Shown here piece by piece: positions 8,669-17,119 of a DNA stretch of 64,000 nt. The DNA comes from Pseudomonas atagonensis (lineage in GTDB: Bacteria > Pseudomonadota > Gammaproteobacteria > Pseudomonadales > Pseudomonadaceae): positions 52,362-116,361 of the forward strand of contig NZ_VXCA01000035.1 in the NCBI RefSeq assembly GCF_011369485.1, given 5' to 3'. Position 1 is the first letter of the stretch; each line of letters starts with the position of its first letter. A model generated the notes under the pieces. That model was not told the DNA's origin and did no database searches. It saw nothing but the letters and a program-made list of their open reading frames with translations. The position numbers and the translations under genes are program-made.

Positions 8669-11614
8669 ATGCCCAGCCCACTGCGCCCGGAACAACGCCG
8701 GTTTCCTCTGCATGTGCACATCAGCGTCATGTTCACCTTTCTGCTGCTGCTCACCGGCGTGGTGCTGGGACTGTTCAATTATCGCCAGACCACGCAGATC
8801 ATTCTGTCGAGCAGCGAAAAACTGTTCGGTCGCATCGAACAGGACGTTCGCCTCGATCTACACGCGACGTATCAACCCATCCGCCATTTGCTGAGTCTGC
8901 TGGCACAAGCGCCGGCGGCTCAGGCGCCAGCCCTTGAGCAACGCCTGGCCTTGCTCAAGCCGTTCAGCCAGTCACTGACCGACAACCCCGATCTGGCCTC
9001 GCTGTATCTGGGTTATGCCAACGGCGACTTTTTCATGGTGCGGCCACTGCGCAGCGCCGCACTGAAAACCCTGCTCAAGGCTCCGGACGCGGCGGCCTAT
9101 CAGGTCTGGAGCATCGAGCATGGCGAGCACGGCGTACCGCACTCGCAATCGCTGTACTTCGATCAGGCATTGAACCCGATCGGTCAGCAGGAAAACCCCG
9201 ACGATCGCTACGATCCGCGCAGCCGGGGGTGGTTCACCAGCGCACGCGAGCAGGACGACCAGATCACCACCGAGCCGTACGTGTTTTTCTCGACCCACAA
9301 CGTCGGCACGACATTAGCCCGGCGCAGTGGCGAACAAGCCGTGATCGGCGCTGACCTGACCCTCGCCGCGCTGTCCGCGACGTTGAGCAAGCACGTCGTG
9401 ACACCCTCCACTGAAATCGTCCTGTTCGATACCGACGGCAACGCCGTGGCGTATCCCGACAGCGACCGTTTGATCGTCGACGACCGCACTGCGCGCCTGG
9501 CCAGAGCCGCCGACCTCAGCCCCGTCCTGCATGCGCTGCTCTCGACCGCCACCGCCGGAAATCGTCTGGAAGTCGACGGTCGCCAGTGGATCATCGCCCG
9601 CAGCAGCCTGCAGGAAGGCGGGCCGAAAGGGTTGCAGATGGCCTTGCTGGTGCCGGAGGACGAGTTGTTGGTCGATGCCTACCGCATGCGCTGGCAAGGT
9701 GCATTGGTGACCCTTGCCACGCTGTTGTTGTGCCTGCCGCTGGGTTGGCTGACCTCGCGGGTTCTGGTCAAACCGTTACGTGCACTGGTCAAAGAGGCGG
9801 ACGCGATTCGCAGCTTCGACTTCAATTTCCCGGTCACGCGCCGCTCGCCGGTACTCGAAGTCGACCAATTGAGCATTTCGATGGCGCGCATGAAGGAAAC
9901 CCTCGCCAGTTTCTTTCGCATCACCGACAGCCTCAGCGCCGAAACGCGTTTTGCCCCACTGCTGCAGAAAGTACTGTTTGAAACCGTGCAGATTGCTCAG
10001 GCTCAGGCAGGCCTGATCTACCTGCGTGAAAGCGACGGCAATCGTGTGCAGCCCTATGGACTGGTGGTCAACGGCACCTCCCGGCCACTGTCCGCGTTCG
10101 ATGTTCAGGGCCATGATCTACAGGCAAGCCAGAGCCCGGCGTGGCTGCAACAATTGGCGACGGCCGACAACGTGGTCAGTGATCTGGGTTTCGATCAGGC
10201 CGGCGATCTGCAAAAAGTGCTGCTGGCTATGGAATCTCCACGTGTGCACCTGATCGGCATTCGCCTGCACAACCGTCACAACGAGACCATCGGCCTGCTG
10301 ATTCTGCTGGTCAATGACAGCGGCACCCCGGCCGACCTGGAGAAAACCCGTCCCGACCGCATTGCGTTTCTGCAGGCCGTATCGGGGGCAGCTGCGGTCA
10401 GTATTGAAAGTCAGCGGCTGCAAGCCAGACAGAAGCAATTGATGGACGCGTTCATTCAGTTGGTGGCCGGAGCCATCGACGCCAAGAGCCCGTACACCGG
10501 TGGCCATTGCCAGCGAGTGCCGGAACTGACCCTGATGATCGCCCAGGCCGCAGCGGCCAGTCAGGCCCCCGCTTTCAGTGCCTACCAGCCTGACGAGGAC
10601 GAATGGGAAGCCTTGCATATCGCCGCGTGGCTGCACGACTGCGGCAAGGTCACGACCCCGGAATACGTGGTCGACAAAGCCACCAAACTGGAAACGATCA
10701 ATGACCGCATCCACGAAATCCGCACCCGTTTCGAGGTGCTCAAGCGTGATGCCTGGGTCAGTTACTGGCAGGGTGTAGCGATGGGCGGCGATGAACATTC
10801 GCTAGCGCAACTGCGCGACGTCACGCTGGCCGCGCTGGATGATGATTTTGCCTTTGTCGCCCATTGCAATCTGGGCGGTGAAGCGATGGCCGACGCCGAC
10901 CTGCAACGTCTCAGCCTCATCGCTCAACGCCACTGGACGCGTACGCTGGATGATCGACTGGGCGTGTCATGGGAGGAAAACCGGCGTCAGACGCGAACCG
11001 CCGCGCCGACACTGCCGGTCACCGAGCCGTTGCTGGCCGACAAACCGGAGCACTTGATCGAACGCCTGGAAAGCGAACTGATCGCCGAAGACAATCCGTG
11101 GGGTTTCAAGCTTGAAGTGCCGTTACACAAATACAACCGTGGCGAGCTGTATAACCTGAGTATTACCCGCGGCACCCTGACGCGCGAGGAACGCTACATC
11201 ATCAACCACCACATAGTGCAAACGATCCTGATGCTCAGTCACCTGCCCTTCCCGGGTCATCTGGCCAACGTCGCGGAAATCGCCGGCGGTCATCACGAAA
11301 AAATGGACGGCACCGGTTACCCCAAACGCTTGAAACGCGAAGAGATGAGCCTGCCGGCACGAATGATGGCGATTGCCGATATTTTCGAAGCGTTGACCGC
11401 GGCGGATCGCCCGTACAAGAAAGCCAAGTCAATGAGCGAGGCCTTGGGGATCATGGCCAACATGTGCCGCGAGGCGCATATCGATCCGGACCTGTTCGGG
11501 CTGTTCATCAACGACAGGATCTACCTGCAATACGCCGCGCGTTTTCTCGATCCGAGGCAGGTCGATACGGTGGATCCGGCCAGCCTGCTGCACAAGGCTG
11601 GCCTGAGCGCGTGA
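8669..11614 (+). CDS. Membrane HD-GYP-domain phosphodiesterase with Cache, HAMP and GAF-like regions
   Basis: A 981-residue protein with a membrane segment (about 20-40), a periplasmic Cache-like sensor (about 45-340), a second membrane segment (about 346-367), HAMP (about 368-425), a GAF-like region (about 430-590) and a C-terminal HD-GYP domain. HDCGK (about 655) and HHEKMDGTGYP (about 874) supply the metal-binding and GYP motifs, predicting c-di-GMP hydrolysis. Unusually, about 215 residues separate these motifs, far more than in canonical HD-GYP domains. The ATG has GGAG 8 nt upstream and lies 48 nt after the kinase stop, so it may belong to the same regulon. Confidence 0.85.
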   Translation: MPSPLRPEQRRFPLHVHISVMFTFLLLLTGVVLGLFNYRQTTQIILSSSEKLFGRIEQDVRLDLHATYQPIRHLLSLLAQAPAAQAPALEQRLALLKPFSQSLTDNPDLASLYLGYANGDFFMVRPLRSAALKTLLKAPDAAAYQVWSIEHGEHGVPHSQSLYFDQALNPIGQQENPDDRYDPRSRGWFTSAREQDDQITTEPYVFFSTHNVGTTLARRSGEQAVIGADLTLAALSATLSKHVVTPSTEIVLFDTDGNAVAYPDSDRLIVDDRTARLARAADLSPVLHALLSTATAGNRLEVDGRQWIIARSSLQEGGPKGLQMALLVPEDELLVDAYRMRWQGALVTLATLLLCLPLGWLTSRVLVKPLRALVKEADAIRSFDFNFPVTRRSPVLEVDQLSISMARMKETLASFFRITDSLSAETRFAPLLQKVLFETVQIAQAQAGLIYLRESDGNRVQPYGLVVNGTSRPLSAFDVQGHDLQASQSPAWLQQLATADNVVSDLGFDQAGDLQKVLLAMESPRVHLIGIRLHNRHNETIGLLILLVNDSGTPADLEKTRPDRIAFLQAVSGAAAVSIESQRLQARQKQLMDAFIQLVAGAIDAKSPYTGGHCQRVPELTLMIAQAAAASQAPAFSAYQPDEDEWEALHIAAWLHDCGKVTTPEYVVDKATKLETINDRIHEIRTRFEVLKRDAWVSYWQGVAMGGDEHSLAQLRDVTLAALDDDFAFVAHCNLGGEAMADADLQRLSLIAQRHWTRTLDDRLGVSWEENRRQTRTAAPTLPVTEPLLADKPEHLIERLESELIAEDNPWGFKLEVPLHKYNRGELYNLSITRGTLTREERYIINHHIVQTILMLSHLPFPGHLANVAEIAGGHHEKMDGTGYPKRLKREEMSLPARMMAIADIFEALTAADRPYKKAKSMSEALGIMANMCREAHIDPDLFGLFINDRIYLQYAARFLDPRQVDTVDPASLLHKAGLSA

Positions 11615-12097
11615 TCAGCAGTCGGTCAGGCGCAGGAAGATCGCAGCCAGTTGCTCGATACCAGCCTGGTCATCTGCGCCGAAGCGGGCGAGTTTCGGGC
11701 TGTCGAGATCGAGCACGCCAATCAGGCGACCATCCTTGATCAGAGGCACCACCAGTTCGCTGTTCGACGCACTGTCGCAAGCGATGTGGCCAGGAAACGC
11801 ATGAACGTCCTCGACCCGCTGGGTTTGCCGACTGGCCGCCGCCGCGCCGCAGACACCGCGACCAAAAGGAATGCGCACACACGCGATCTGGCCCTGGAAC
11901 GGGCCAAGCACCAGTTCTTCATTGCGATTGAGGTAAAACCCGGCCCAGTTGAGATCGTCGAGCTGGTTGTACAGGAACGCCGAAAACTGTGCGGCGTTGG
12001 CAATGAAATCGCGCTCGTCCGCCAGTAGCGACTCCAGTTGCGCGGCCAACATGCCATAGCCTTCCAGTCCCTGGCCGCTTTGTTGCAAATCAATCAT
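11615..12097 (-). CDS. msrC: Free methionine-(R)-sulfoxide reductase (GAF domain, YebR-like)
   Basis: A 160-residue single GAF domain protein that reduces free methionine-R-sulfoxide, with electrons from thioredoxin. The family's catalytic cysteines are visible in QIACVRIPFGRGVCG and HIACDSASNSELVVPL; the DLDSP segment near the C-terminus is also typical. I chose the ATG at 12097 because it overlaps the TGA of the upstream ATPase gene (ATGA); the longer frame would run into that gene. Its convergent neighbour is the HD-GYP gene, with only a few bases between the two stops. Confidence 0.88.
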   Translation of the reverse strand: MIDLQQSGQGLEGYGMLAAQLESLLADERDFIANAAQFSAFLYNQLDDLNWAGFYLNRNEELVLGPFQGQIACVRIPFGRGVCGAAAASRQTQRVEDVHAFPGHIACDSASNSELVVPLIKDGRLIGVLDLDSPKLARFGADDQAGIEQLAAIFLRLTDC

Positions 12098-12984
12098 GCC
12101 TTGTGCTCCAACAATTTCAGTCCCACCCAATAACGGGCGAATTGGTACGCGCAACGTCCGTTGCGATTGCCGCGGCCGGTGGCCCAGCGCACGGCGAGGA
12201 TGTCCAGCGCTTCGTCACGCTGCCAGCTCAAACCGGCCTTGGCCGCCAACTGGCCGATCCAGTGTTCAACGACGTTGAGGAAATGTTCTTGGGTAAACGG
12301 GTAAAACGACAGCCACAGGCCGAAACGGTCCGACAGCGCGATTTTGTCTTCCACCGCTTCGCTCGGGTGCAATTCGCCATCGACGCGTTTCCAGTTTTCG
12401 TTGTCGCTTTCCTTCTCCGGCACCAAGTGGCGACGGTTGGAAGTGGCGTACAGCAAAACGTTGTCCGGCGCCTGCTCCAGCGAGCCGTCGAGCACGCTTT
12501 TCAACACGCGGTAATCGCCTTCGCCAGACTCGAACGACAAATCATCACAGAACAGCACGAAACGCTGCGGCAGCTTGGCGATCTGTTCGACCACCCGTGG
12601 CAGGTCGGCCAAGTGATCGCGCTCGATTTCGATCAGGCGCAATCCGGCCTTGGCGTGCTCGGCCAGCAGCGCCCGCACCAGCGAGGATTTGCCGGTCCCG
12701 CGAGAGCCCCACAACAACGCATGGTTGGCGGGCATGCCGTCGAGAAACTGTTGTGTGTTGCGCCCCAGTTGCTCCAGTTGCCGATCGACCCCGATCAGGT
12801 CGGACAGGCGCATGTCGAGGCTGACTTCCAGGGGCAGCAGATAGCCGCTGCGACCATCGCGCTGCCAGCGCGCGGCGAGGCACGTGTTCCAGTCGATAAG
12901 CGGACGCGGCGCCGGCAGCAGCGGCTCGATCCGCGCCAGAACCGACTCGGCGCGTTCAAGAAAAGCATTCAATCGGGAATCCAC
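12094..12984 (-). CDS. DUF815-family AAA ATPase
   Basis: A 296-residue cytoplasmic ATPase. Walker A is GSRGTGKSS (about 93-101), Walker B-like is FVLFCDDLSF (about 140-149), and an arginine-rich sensor region follows (YATSNRRHLVP). The C-terminal segment contains AVRWATGRGNRNGRCAYQFAR, close to the DUF815 signature. The cellular role of DUF815 ATPases is unknown. It is transcribed divergently from the sagS kinase gene and is translationally coupled to msrC through an ATGA overlap. Confidence 0.85.
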   Translation of the reverse strand: MDSRLNAFLERAESVLARIEPLLPAPRPLIDWNTCLAARWQRDGRSGYLLPLEVSLDMRLSDLIGVDRQLEQLGRNTQQFLDGMPANHALLWGSRGTGKSSLVRALLAEHAKAGLRLIEIERDHLADLPRVVEQIAKLPQRFVLFCDDLSFESGEGDYRVLKSVLDGSLEQAPDNVLLYATSNRRHLVPEKESDNENWKRVDGELHPSEAVEDKIALSDRFGLWLSFYPFTQEHFLNVVEHWIGQLAAKAGLSWQRDEALDILAVRWATGRGNRNGRCAYQFARYWVGLKLLEHKA

Positions 12985-13135
12985 GTCTTCTCCTCGGGCA
13001 CGTTCACAGTGATGATGGCGATACAGCGACGACTCACAGACCTCAAATCCGTTCTGCGCCCTTGTTACAAGGCGATTCGGGAACCTCGGAATCGATACAT
13101 GATCGACTATGCTTGAGCAGCGAAGGGAAACGGAA
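12985..13135. promoter_or_regulatory. Divergent promoter region between the DUF815 gene and sagS
   Basis: A 151-bp intergenic stretch separates two divergent genes and must hold both promoters. For sagS, AAGGGA at 13123-13128 lies 7 nt before GTG 13136. For the DUF815 gene, GAGGAGA lies a few bases before its ATG on the minus strand. No clear operator repeat was seen. Confidence 0.5.
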
Positions 13136-15472
13136 GTGGTTCAACACCCCATGGATATCAAATTCACCCACCGGCTGTCTTACAAGCAAGCCAGGCTTAC
13201 CGTGCTGGTCGGGTTCATTCTGGGCACGCTGCTCAGCCTGCTGCAAATCGGCATCGATTATGCCAGTGAAGACGCCTCCATCAACCGTGAAATCCTCTCG
13301 TTGCTGGAAATCAGCCACAATCCGGCCTCGCGTATCGCCTACAACATCGACGCAGAACTGGCGCAGGAACTCACGCTGGGTCTGTTGCGCTCGCCAGCGA
13401 TCATTTCCGCTCACCTGACCGACAACAACAATACCGTGCTGGCCAGCGTCAAACGCCCCGAGTCGCAAAGCAATTACCGGGTCATCAGCGACTTTCTGTT
13501 CGGCGCCAAACGCCAGTTCGAAGACCGCCTCTATCTCGACCACTTGCCCAACGAATCCCTCGGCGTACTCAGCCTGGAAGTCGACACCTTTGCCTTCGGC
13601 AGCCGTTTTCTGCGGCGGGCCGAAGTCACCCTGCTCAATGGCTTCGCCCGCAGCCTGATTCTGACCGGCATCCTGCTCGCGCTGTTTTACGTGATGCTGA
13701 CCAAGCCGCTGGTGCGGGTGATTCGTGAACTCAGCGGCCGCGATCCGCGCAGCGCCGAACCGACAACGCTTGAATGCCCGGCCGGGCACGGCAACGACGA
13801 GATCGGCGTGCTGGTCAAAGTCGCCAATCAGCAATTCGAAAACATTGCCACGGAAATCCAGCAGCGACGCAACGCCGAAAACCGTTTGACCGATTACCTC
13901 GGCCAACTGGAGAACATCGTCTCGGCGCGCACCGCTGAACTCAAAGCCATCAACGCCCGGCTCAGCCAGTCCAATCAGGAACTGGAAGTCGCCCGCAGCA
14001 CGGCGCTGGACATGGCTGAAGCCCGCTCGGCGTTTCTCGCCAACATGAGCCATGAGATCCGCACGCCGCTCAACGGTTTGCTGGGGATGATCGCACTGTC
14101 ACTCGACGGCCCGTTGAACGCCGAACAGCAGCAACAGCTGTCCATCGCGCATGACTCGGGCAAGGTGCTGGTGGAACTGCTCAACGATATTCTCGACCTG
14201 TCGAAATTCGATGCCGGGCAACTGGAGCTTGAGCACATTCCGTTCGACCTCGGCTCGCTGATCGAAGACACCGCCAACCTGCTGTCTCAGAACGCCGCGC
14301 CCAGTGTCGAACTGACCTGCCTGATTGATCCGCAGTTTCCTGCGCTGGTACTCGGCGATCCGACCCGGGTTCGGCAAATCGTCAGCAACCTGCTGTCCAA
14401 TGCGCTGAAATTCACTCGTTTCGGGCGCGTCGATGTGCGCTTGTCGACCTGCAACGAAGGCGTGCGCATCGAAGTCTGTGACACCGGGATCGGCATCGCC
14501 CAGGACGCGCAGGTGAAAATCTTCCAGCCGTTCACGCAGGCTGGCGCCGGCATTACCCGCCAGTACGGCGGCACCGGCCTGGGACTGGCCCTGACCTATA
14601 ACCTCTGCGAGGCGATGCAGGGACGCCTGACTATCAGTTCCGAAGCCGGTTTCGGCAGCCAGTTCTGCGCCGACCTGCCGCTGCCGTGCCACACCCGCGC
14701 GGTGCCCACGCCGCCGCTGCAAGGCAAAGTCCTCGCGATCACCGCCAGCAGCAGTGGTCTGGCAGAGTTGTTGAAAAGCTTGCTGCCGGTGTGGGGTCTT
14801 GAATATGAGCAACGCACCATCGACGACTCATTGCTGGGGCTGACCCCGGACGTGTTGATCACCGATTGCCCCGAGTGTCTGTTCGGTCTGCGCCCGACGC
14901 TCAATGCGCCGATTTTGCTGGTCACCGCCTACGGCAGTTTCCTGCCCAGCGAAGAAGCCGCCGCCCTCGCCCCGCTGCAGCAACAGGCGCGGCCGCTGGC
15001 GCGCAATGCGCTGTACCAGAACCTGCGGCGAATCCTGCAACCGGACATCACGCCTCCCGACGACGCACGCCTTGAAACCTCGCCATCGCAGCGACGCGGG
15101 CGAGTACTGCTGGTCGAGGACAATCCGGTCAATCAACTGGTGGCCAAAGGCATGCTCGGCAAGCTCGGCTGCGAGGTGGTGGTTGCCAGCCACGGCGCCG
15201 AAGCGCTGGATCAACTGGAGTTCCACGAATTCGACATGGTGCTGATGGACTGCAACATGCCGGTCATGGACGGCTACGAAGCGAGCCGGCAGATTCGCCA
15301 GAGCGGGCGGTGGCCGAACCTGCCCATCGTTGCCCTGACCGCCAACGCCATGTCCGAAGAGCGCGAGCGCTGCCGCGCGGCGGGCATGAGCGACTATCTG
15401 GCCAAGCCGTTTCGCCGCGAAGAACTCGCCGCGCTACTGGATCAATGGATCCCGACTACGACAACGCCTTGA
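13136..15472 (+). CDS. sagS: SagS-type hybrid sensor histidine kinase
   Basis: A 778-residue hybrid kinase. It has membrane segments at about 14-38 and 173-195 flanking a periplasmic sensor, then HAMP, a coiled coil (about 255-300), HisKA (MSHEIRTPLNGLLGMI, His about 305), HATPase (GTGLGLALTYNLC), a degenerate receiver-like segment (about 525-620), and a true C-terminal receiver (LLVEDNPVNQ, phosphoacceptor in LMDCNMPVMDGYE). There is no Hpt domain. The size, layout and neighbours (ospR, gpx, msrB, alaA) match P. aeruginosa SagS, which signals through HptB to control attachment and the planktonic-biofilm switch. Start: GTG 13136 has AAGGGA at ideal spacing; ATG 13109 and ATG 13151 are alternatives with poorer sites. 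Confidence 0.82.
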   Translation: MVQHPMDIKFTHRLSYKQARLTVLVGFILGTLLSLLQIGIDYASEDASINREILSLLEISHNPASRIAYNIDAELAQELTLGLLRSPAIISAHLTDNNNTVLASVKRPESQSNYRVISDFLFGAKRQFEDRLYLDHLPNESLGVLSLEVDTFAFGSRFLRRAEVTLLNGFARSLILTGILLALFYVMLTKPLVRVIRELSGRDPRSAEPTTLECPAGHGNDEIGVLVKVANQQFENIATEIQQRRNAENRLTDYLGQLENIVSARTAELKAINARLSQSNQELEVARSTALDMAEARSAFLANMSHEIRTPLNGLLGMIALSLDGPLNAEQQQQLSIAHDSGKVLVELLNDILDLSKFDAGQLELEHIPFDLGSLIEDTANLLSQNAAPSVELTCLIDPQFPALVLGDPTRVRQIVSNLLSNALKFTRFGRVDVRLSTCNEGVRIEVCDTGIGIAQDAQVKIFQPFTQAGAGITRQYGGTGLGLALTYNLCEAMQGRLTISSEAGFGSQFCADLPLPCHTRAVPTPPLQGKVLAITASSSGLAELLKSLLPVWGLEYEQRTIDDSLLGLTPDVLITDCPECLFGLRPTLNAPILLVTAYGSFLPSEEAAALAPLQQQARPLARNALYQNLRRILQPDITPPDDARLETSPSQRRGRVLLVEDNPVNQLVAKGMLGKLGCEVVVASHGAEALDQLEFHEFDMVLMDCNMPVMDGYEASRQIRQSGRWPNLPIVALTANAMSEERERCRAAGMSDYLAKPFRREELAALLDQWIPTTTTP

Positions 15473-15917
15473 TTTGCCAGAGCAAGTGATCGAGGCCGTC
15501 GCGCAATTCGTTGAGCCGATCCAGATCGACCCCGCTGTCACACAGCAGGCGACTCTTCAACGGCCCGACTTGCTCGCGCAACGTTTGCCCTGCCGACGTG
15601 AGGCTCAAGTGAACCTCACGCTCGTCGCGCGCCGAGCGCCGACGCTGAACCAGTTGCAACTGCTGCAGACGCTTGAGCAGCGGCGTCAGCGTGCCGGAAT
15701 CCAGCGCCAGACGTTCGCCCAAGGCTTTCACCGTAGGCTGCTCCGGCGCGTTGTCCTGCCATTCCCACAACACCAGCATCGCCAGGTACTGCGGGTAAGT
15801 CAGGCCAAGCTGGTCGAGCATAGGCTTGTAAGCGCGAATCACCGCCCGGGATGCGGCGTACAACTTGAAGCACAACTGACTGTCGAGCTTCAGCGAATCA
15901 ACGGGCAGGCTGTTCAT
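15456..15917 (-). CDS. ospR: MarR-family redox-sensing regulator OspR
   Basis: A 153-residue MarR/OhrR-type winged-helix repressor. The family core PMLDQLGLTYPQYLAMLVLW (about 33-52), the recognition region LALDSGTLTPLLKRLQ and the wing with DEREVHLSLT are clear. Cys16 in LDSQLCFKL corresponds to the peroxide-sensing cysteine, and a second Cys lies in LLCDSGVD (about 128), as in two-Cys OspR. OspR in P. aeruginosa controls the adjacent glutathione peroxidase gene and the oxidative stress response. Its start overlaps the stop of gpx (ATGA), so here it is the downstream gene of a gpx-ospR operon. Its 3' end overlaps the 3' end of sagS by 17 bp. Confidence 0.85.
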   Translation of the reverse strand: MNSLPVDSLKLDSQLCFKLYAASRAVIRAYKPMLDQLGLTYPQYLAMLVLWEWQDNAPEQPTVKALGERLALDSGTLTPLLKRLQQLQLVQRRRSARDEREVHLSLTSAGQTLREQVGPLKSRLLCDSGVDLDRLNELRDGLDHLLWQIKALS

Positions 15918-16399
15918 TTGAGCAGGGCTTCAATCTCGCGGCTCAGGTCCTGCGGCTTGGTGGCCGGGGCGAAACGCTTGACCAACTGGCCGTCCTTGCC
16001 GATCAGGAACTTGGTGAAGTTCCACTTGATGCCTTGGGAACCGAGCACGCCCGGAGCGCGTTTCTTCAACTGCACGAACAGCGGATGGGCGCCGGCGCCG
16101 TTGACGTCGATTTTCTTGAACAGCGGGAAGCTGACGCCGTAATTCAACTCACAAAACTCGCTGATCGCGCCTTCGTTACCCGGCTCTTGCTTGCCGAACT
16201 GATTGCACGGAAAGCCCAGCACCACCAGACCCTGATCCTTGTAGGTCTGCCACAGTTCTTCCAGGCCTTTGTATTGCGGGGTGAAACCGCATTTGCTGGC
16301 GGTGTTGACCACCAGAACCGCCTTGCCGGCAAAGTCAGACAGGGTCTTTTGCTCACCTTTGATGGTGGTGACGGGAATATTCAGCAGGTTGTCGCTCAT
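15914..16399 (-). CDS. gpx: Glutathione peroxidase (Cys-type, thioredoxin-like)
   Basis: A 161-residue peroxidase that reduces H2O2 and organic hydroperoxides. The catalytic motif VVNTASKCGFTPQY carries a peroxidatic Cys in place of selenocysteine; LGFPCNQFGKQEPG and WNFTKFLIGKDG are the other family signatures. The length is normal. I chose the ATG at 16399, where the alignment starts (MSDNLLNIP); the open frame extends 22 codons upstream without family support. It is coupled to ospR downstream and follows msrB on the same strand. Confidence 0.92.
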   Translation of the reverse strand: MSDNLLNIPVTTIKGEQKTLSDFAGKAVLVVNTASKCGFTPQYKGLEELWQTYKDQGLVVLGFPCNQFGKQEPGNEGAISEFCELNYGVSFPLFKKIDVNGAGAHPLFVQLKKRAPGVLGSQGIKWNFTKFLIGKDGQLVKRFAPATKPQDLSREIEALLK

Positions 16400-16500
16400 C
16401 GGACTGGCTCCATTGGAAGTCGAGACCCTGAAACATAGCGAGCAATTAAATTGCGTGCAATTCAATTATGCGAAAGGCGACCCACAGGTCGCCCGATCAG

Positions 16501-16896
16501 CTACTCGCGAGGCACCAGATCCAGGCACACCGAGTTGATGCAATAACGCAGACCGGTCGGCGGCGGGCCGTCCGGGAACACGTGTCCCAGGTGCGCATCG
16601 CAGCGGGCGCACTTCACTTCAGTGCGGATCATGCCGTGGGTCGTGTCACGGATTTCGGTCATGGCGCTTTCGCCGATTGGCGCGTAGAAGCTCGGCCAAC
16701 CGCAGCCTGAGTCGAATTTGGTCTTGGAGTCGAACAGTGGCTCATTGCAGCAGACACAGTGGTAAACACCGTCGGTTTTGGTGGCGTTGTATTTGCCGGA
16801 GAACGGTCGCTCGGTCGCACTGAGACGGCAAACGTTGTACTGCTCGGGGTCGAGCATCTCACGCCATTCTTCCAGGGTTTTTTCCAACTTTTCCAT
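16501..16896 (-). CDS. msrB: Peptide-methionine (R)-S-oxide reductase MsrB
   Basis: A 131-residue MsrB that repairs protein-bound methionine-R-sulfoxide using thioredoxin. The four zinc-binding cysteines are in CVCC and CARC, the catalytic Cys is in RYCINSVCLDL, and the SGCGWPSFY motif is present. Several adjacent starts exist (GTG 16902, ATG 16899, ATG 16896); GAGG upstream gives 7-nt spacing for 16896, which also matches the usual MEKLEKTLEEW start. It lies about 100 bp upstream of gpx on the same strand, forming an antioxidant cluster with gpx and ospR. Confidence 0.93.
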   Translation of the reverse strand: MEKLEKTLEEWREMLDPEQYNVCRLSATERPFSGKYNATKTDGVYHCVCCNEPLFDSKTKFDSGCGWPSFYAPIGESAMTEIRDTTHGMIRTEVKCARCDAHLGHVFPDGPPPTGLRYCINSVCLDLVPRE

Positions 16897-17119
16897 CATC
16901 ACACCTCAGCGGCTGAAAAAGCCCGATCTGTACCTTTTCCACGGATCGGGCGGCACGTATGATTGCGCCTCGTCACGCGCCAGTCTGGCAGCCAGACCGG
17001 ACGCATTCAAACGGATTCTCCAAGCCACGGCTCAAGAGCTCCGCCTGTGCGAAACGCAGGAATCCCAGAACGGTTGTCCACTCACCGTCTGGATCGTTCA
17101 TTTTCGGGATCACATCGCC

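Noticed and set aside
12103..13116. + strand frame (337 codons) opposite the DUF815 ATPase gene
   Set aside because: The minus strand carries Walker A and B motifs in frame; the + strand frame is a shadow.
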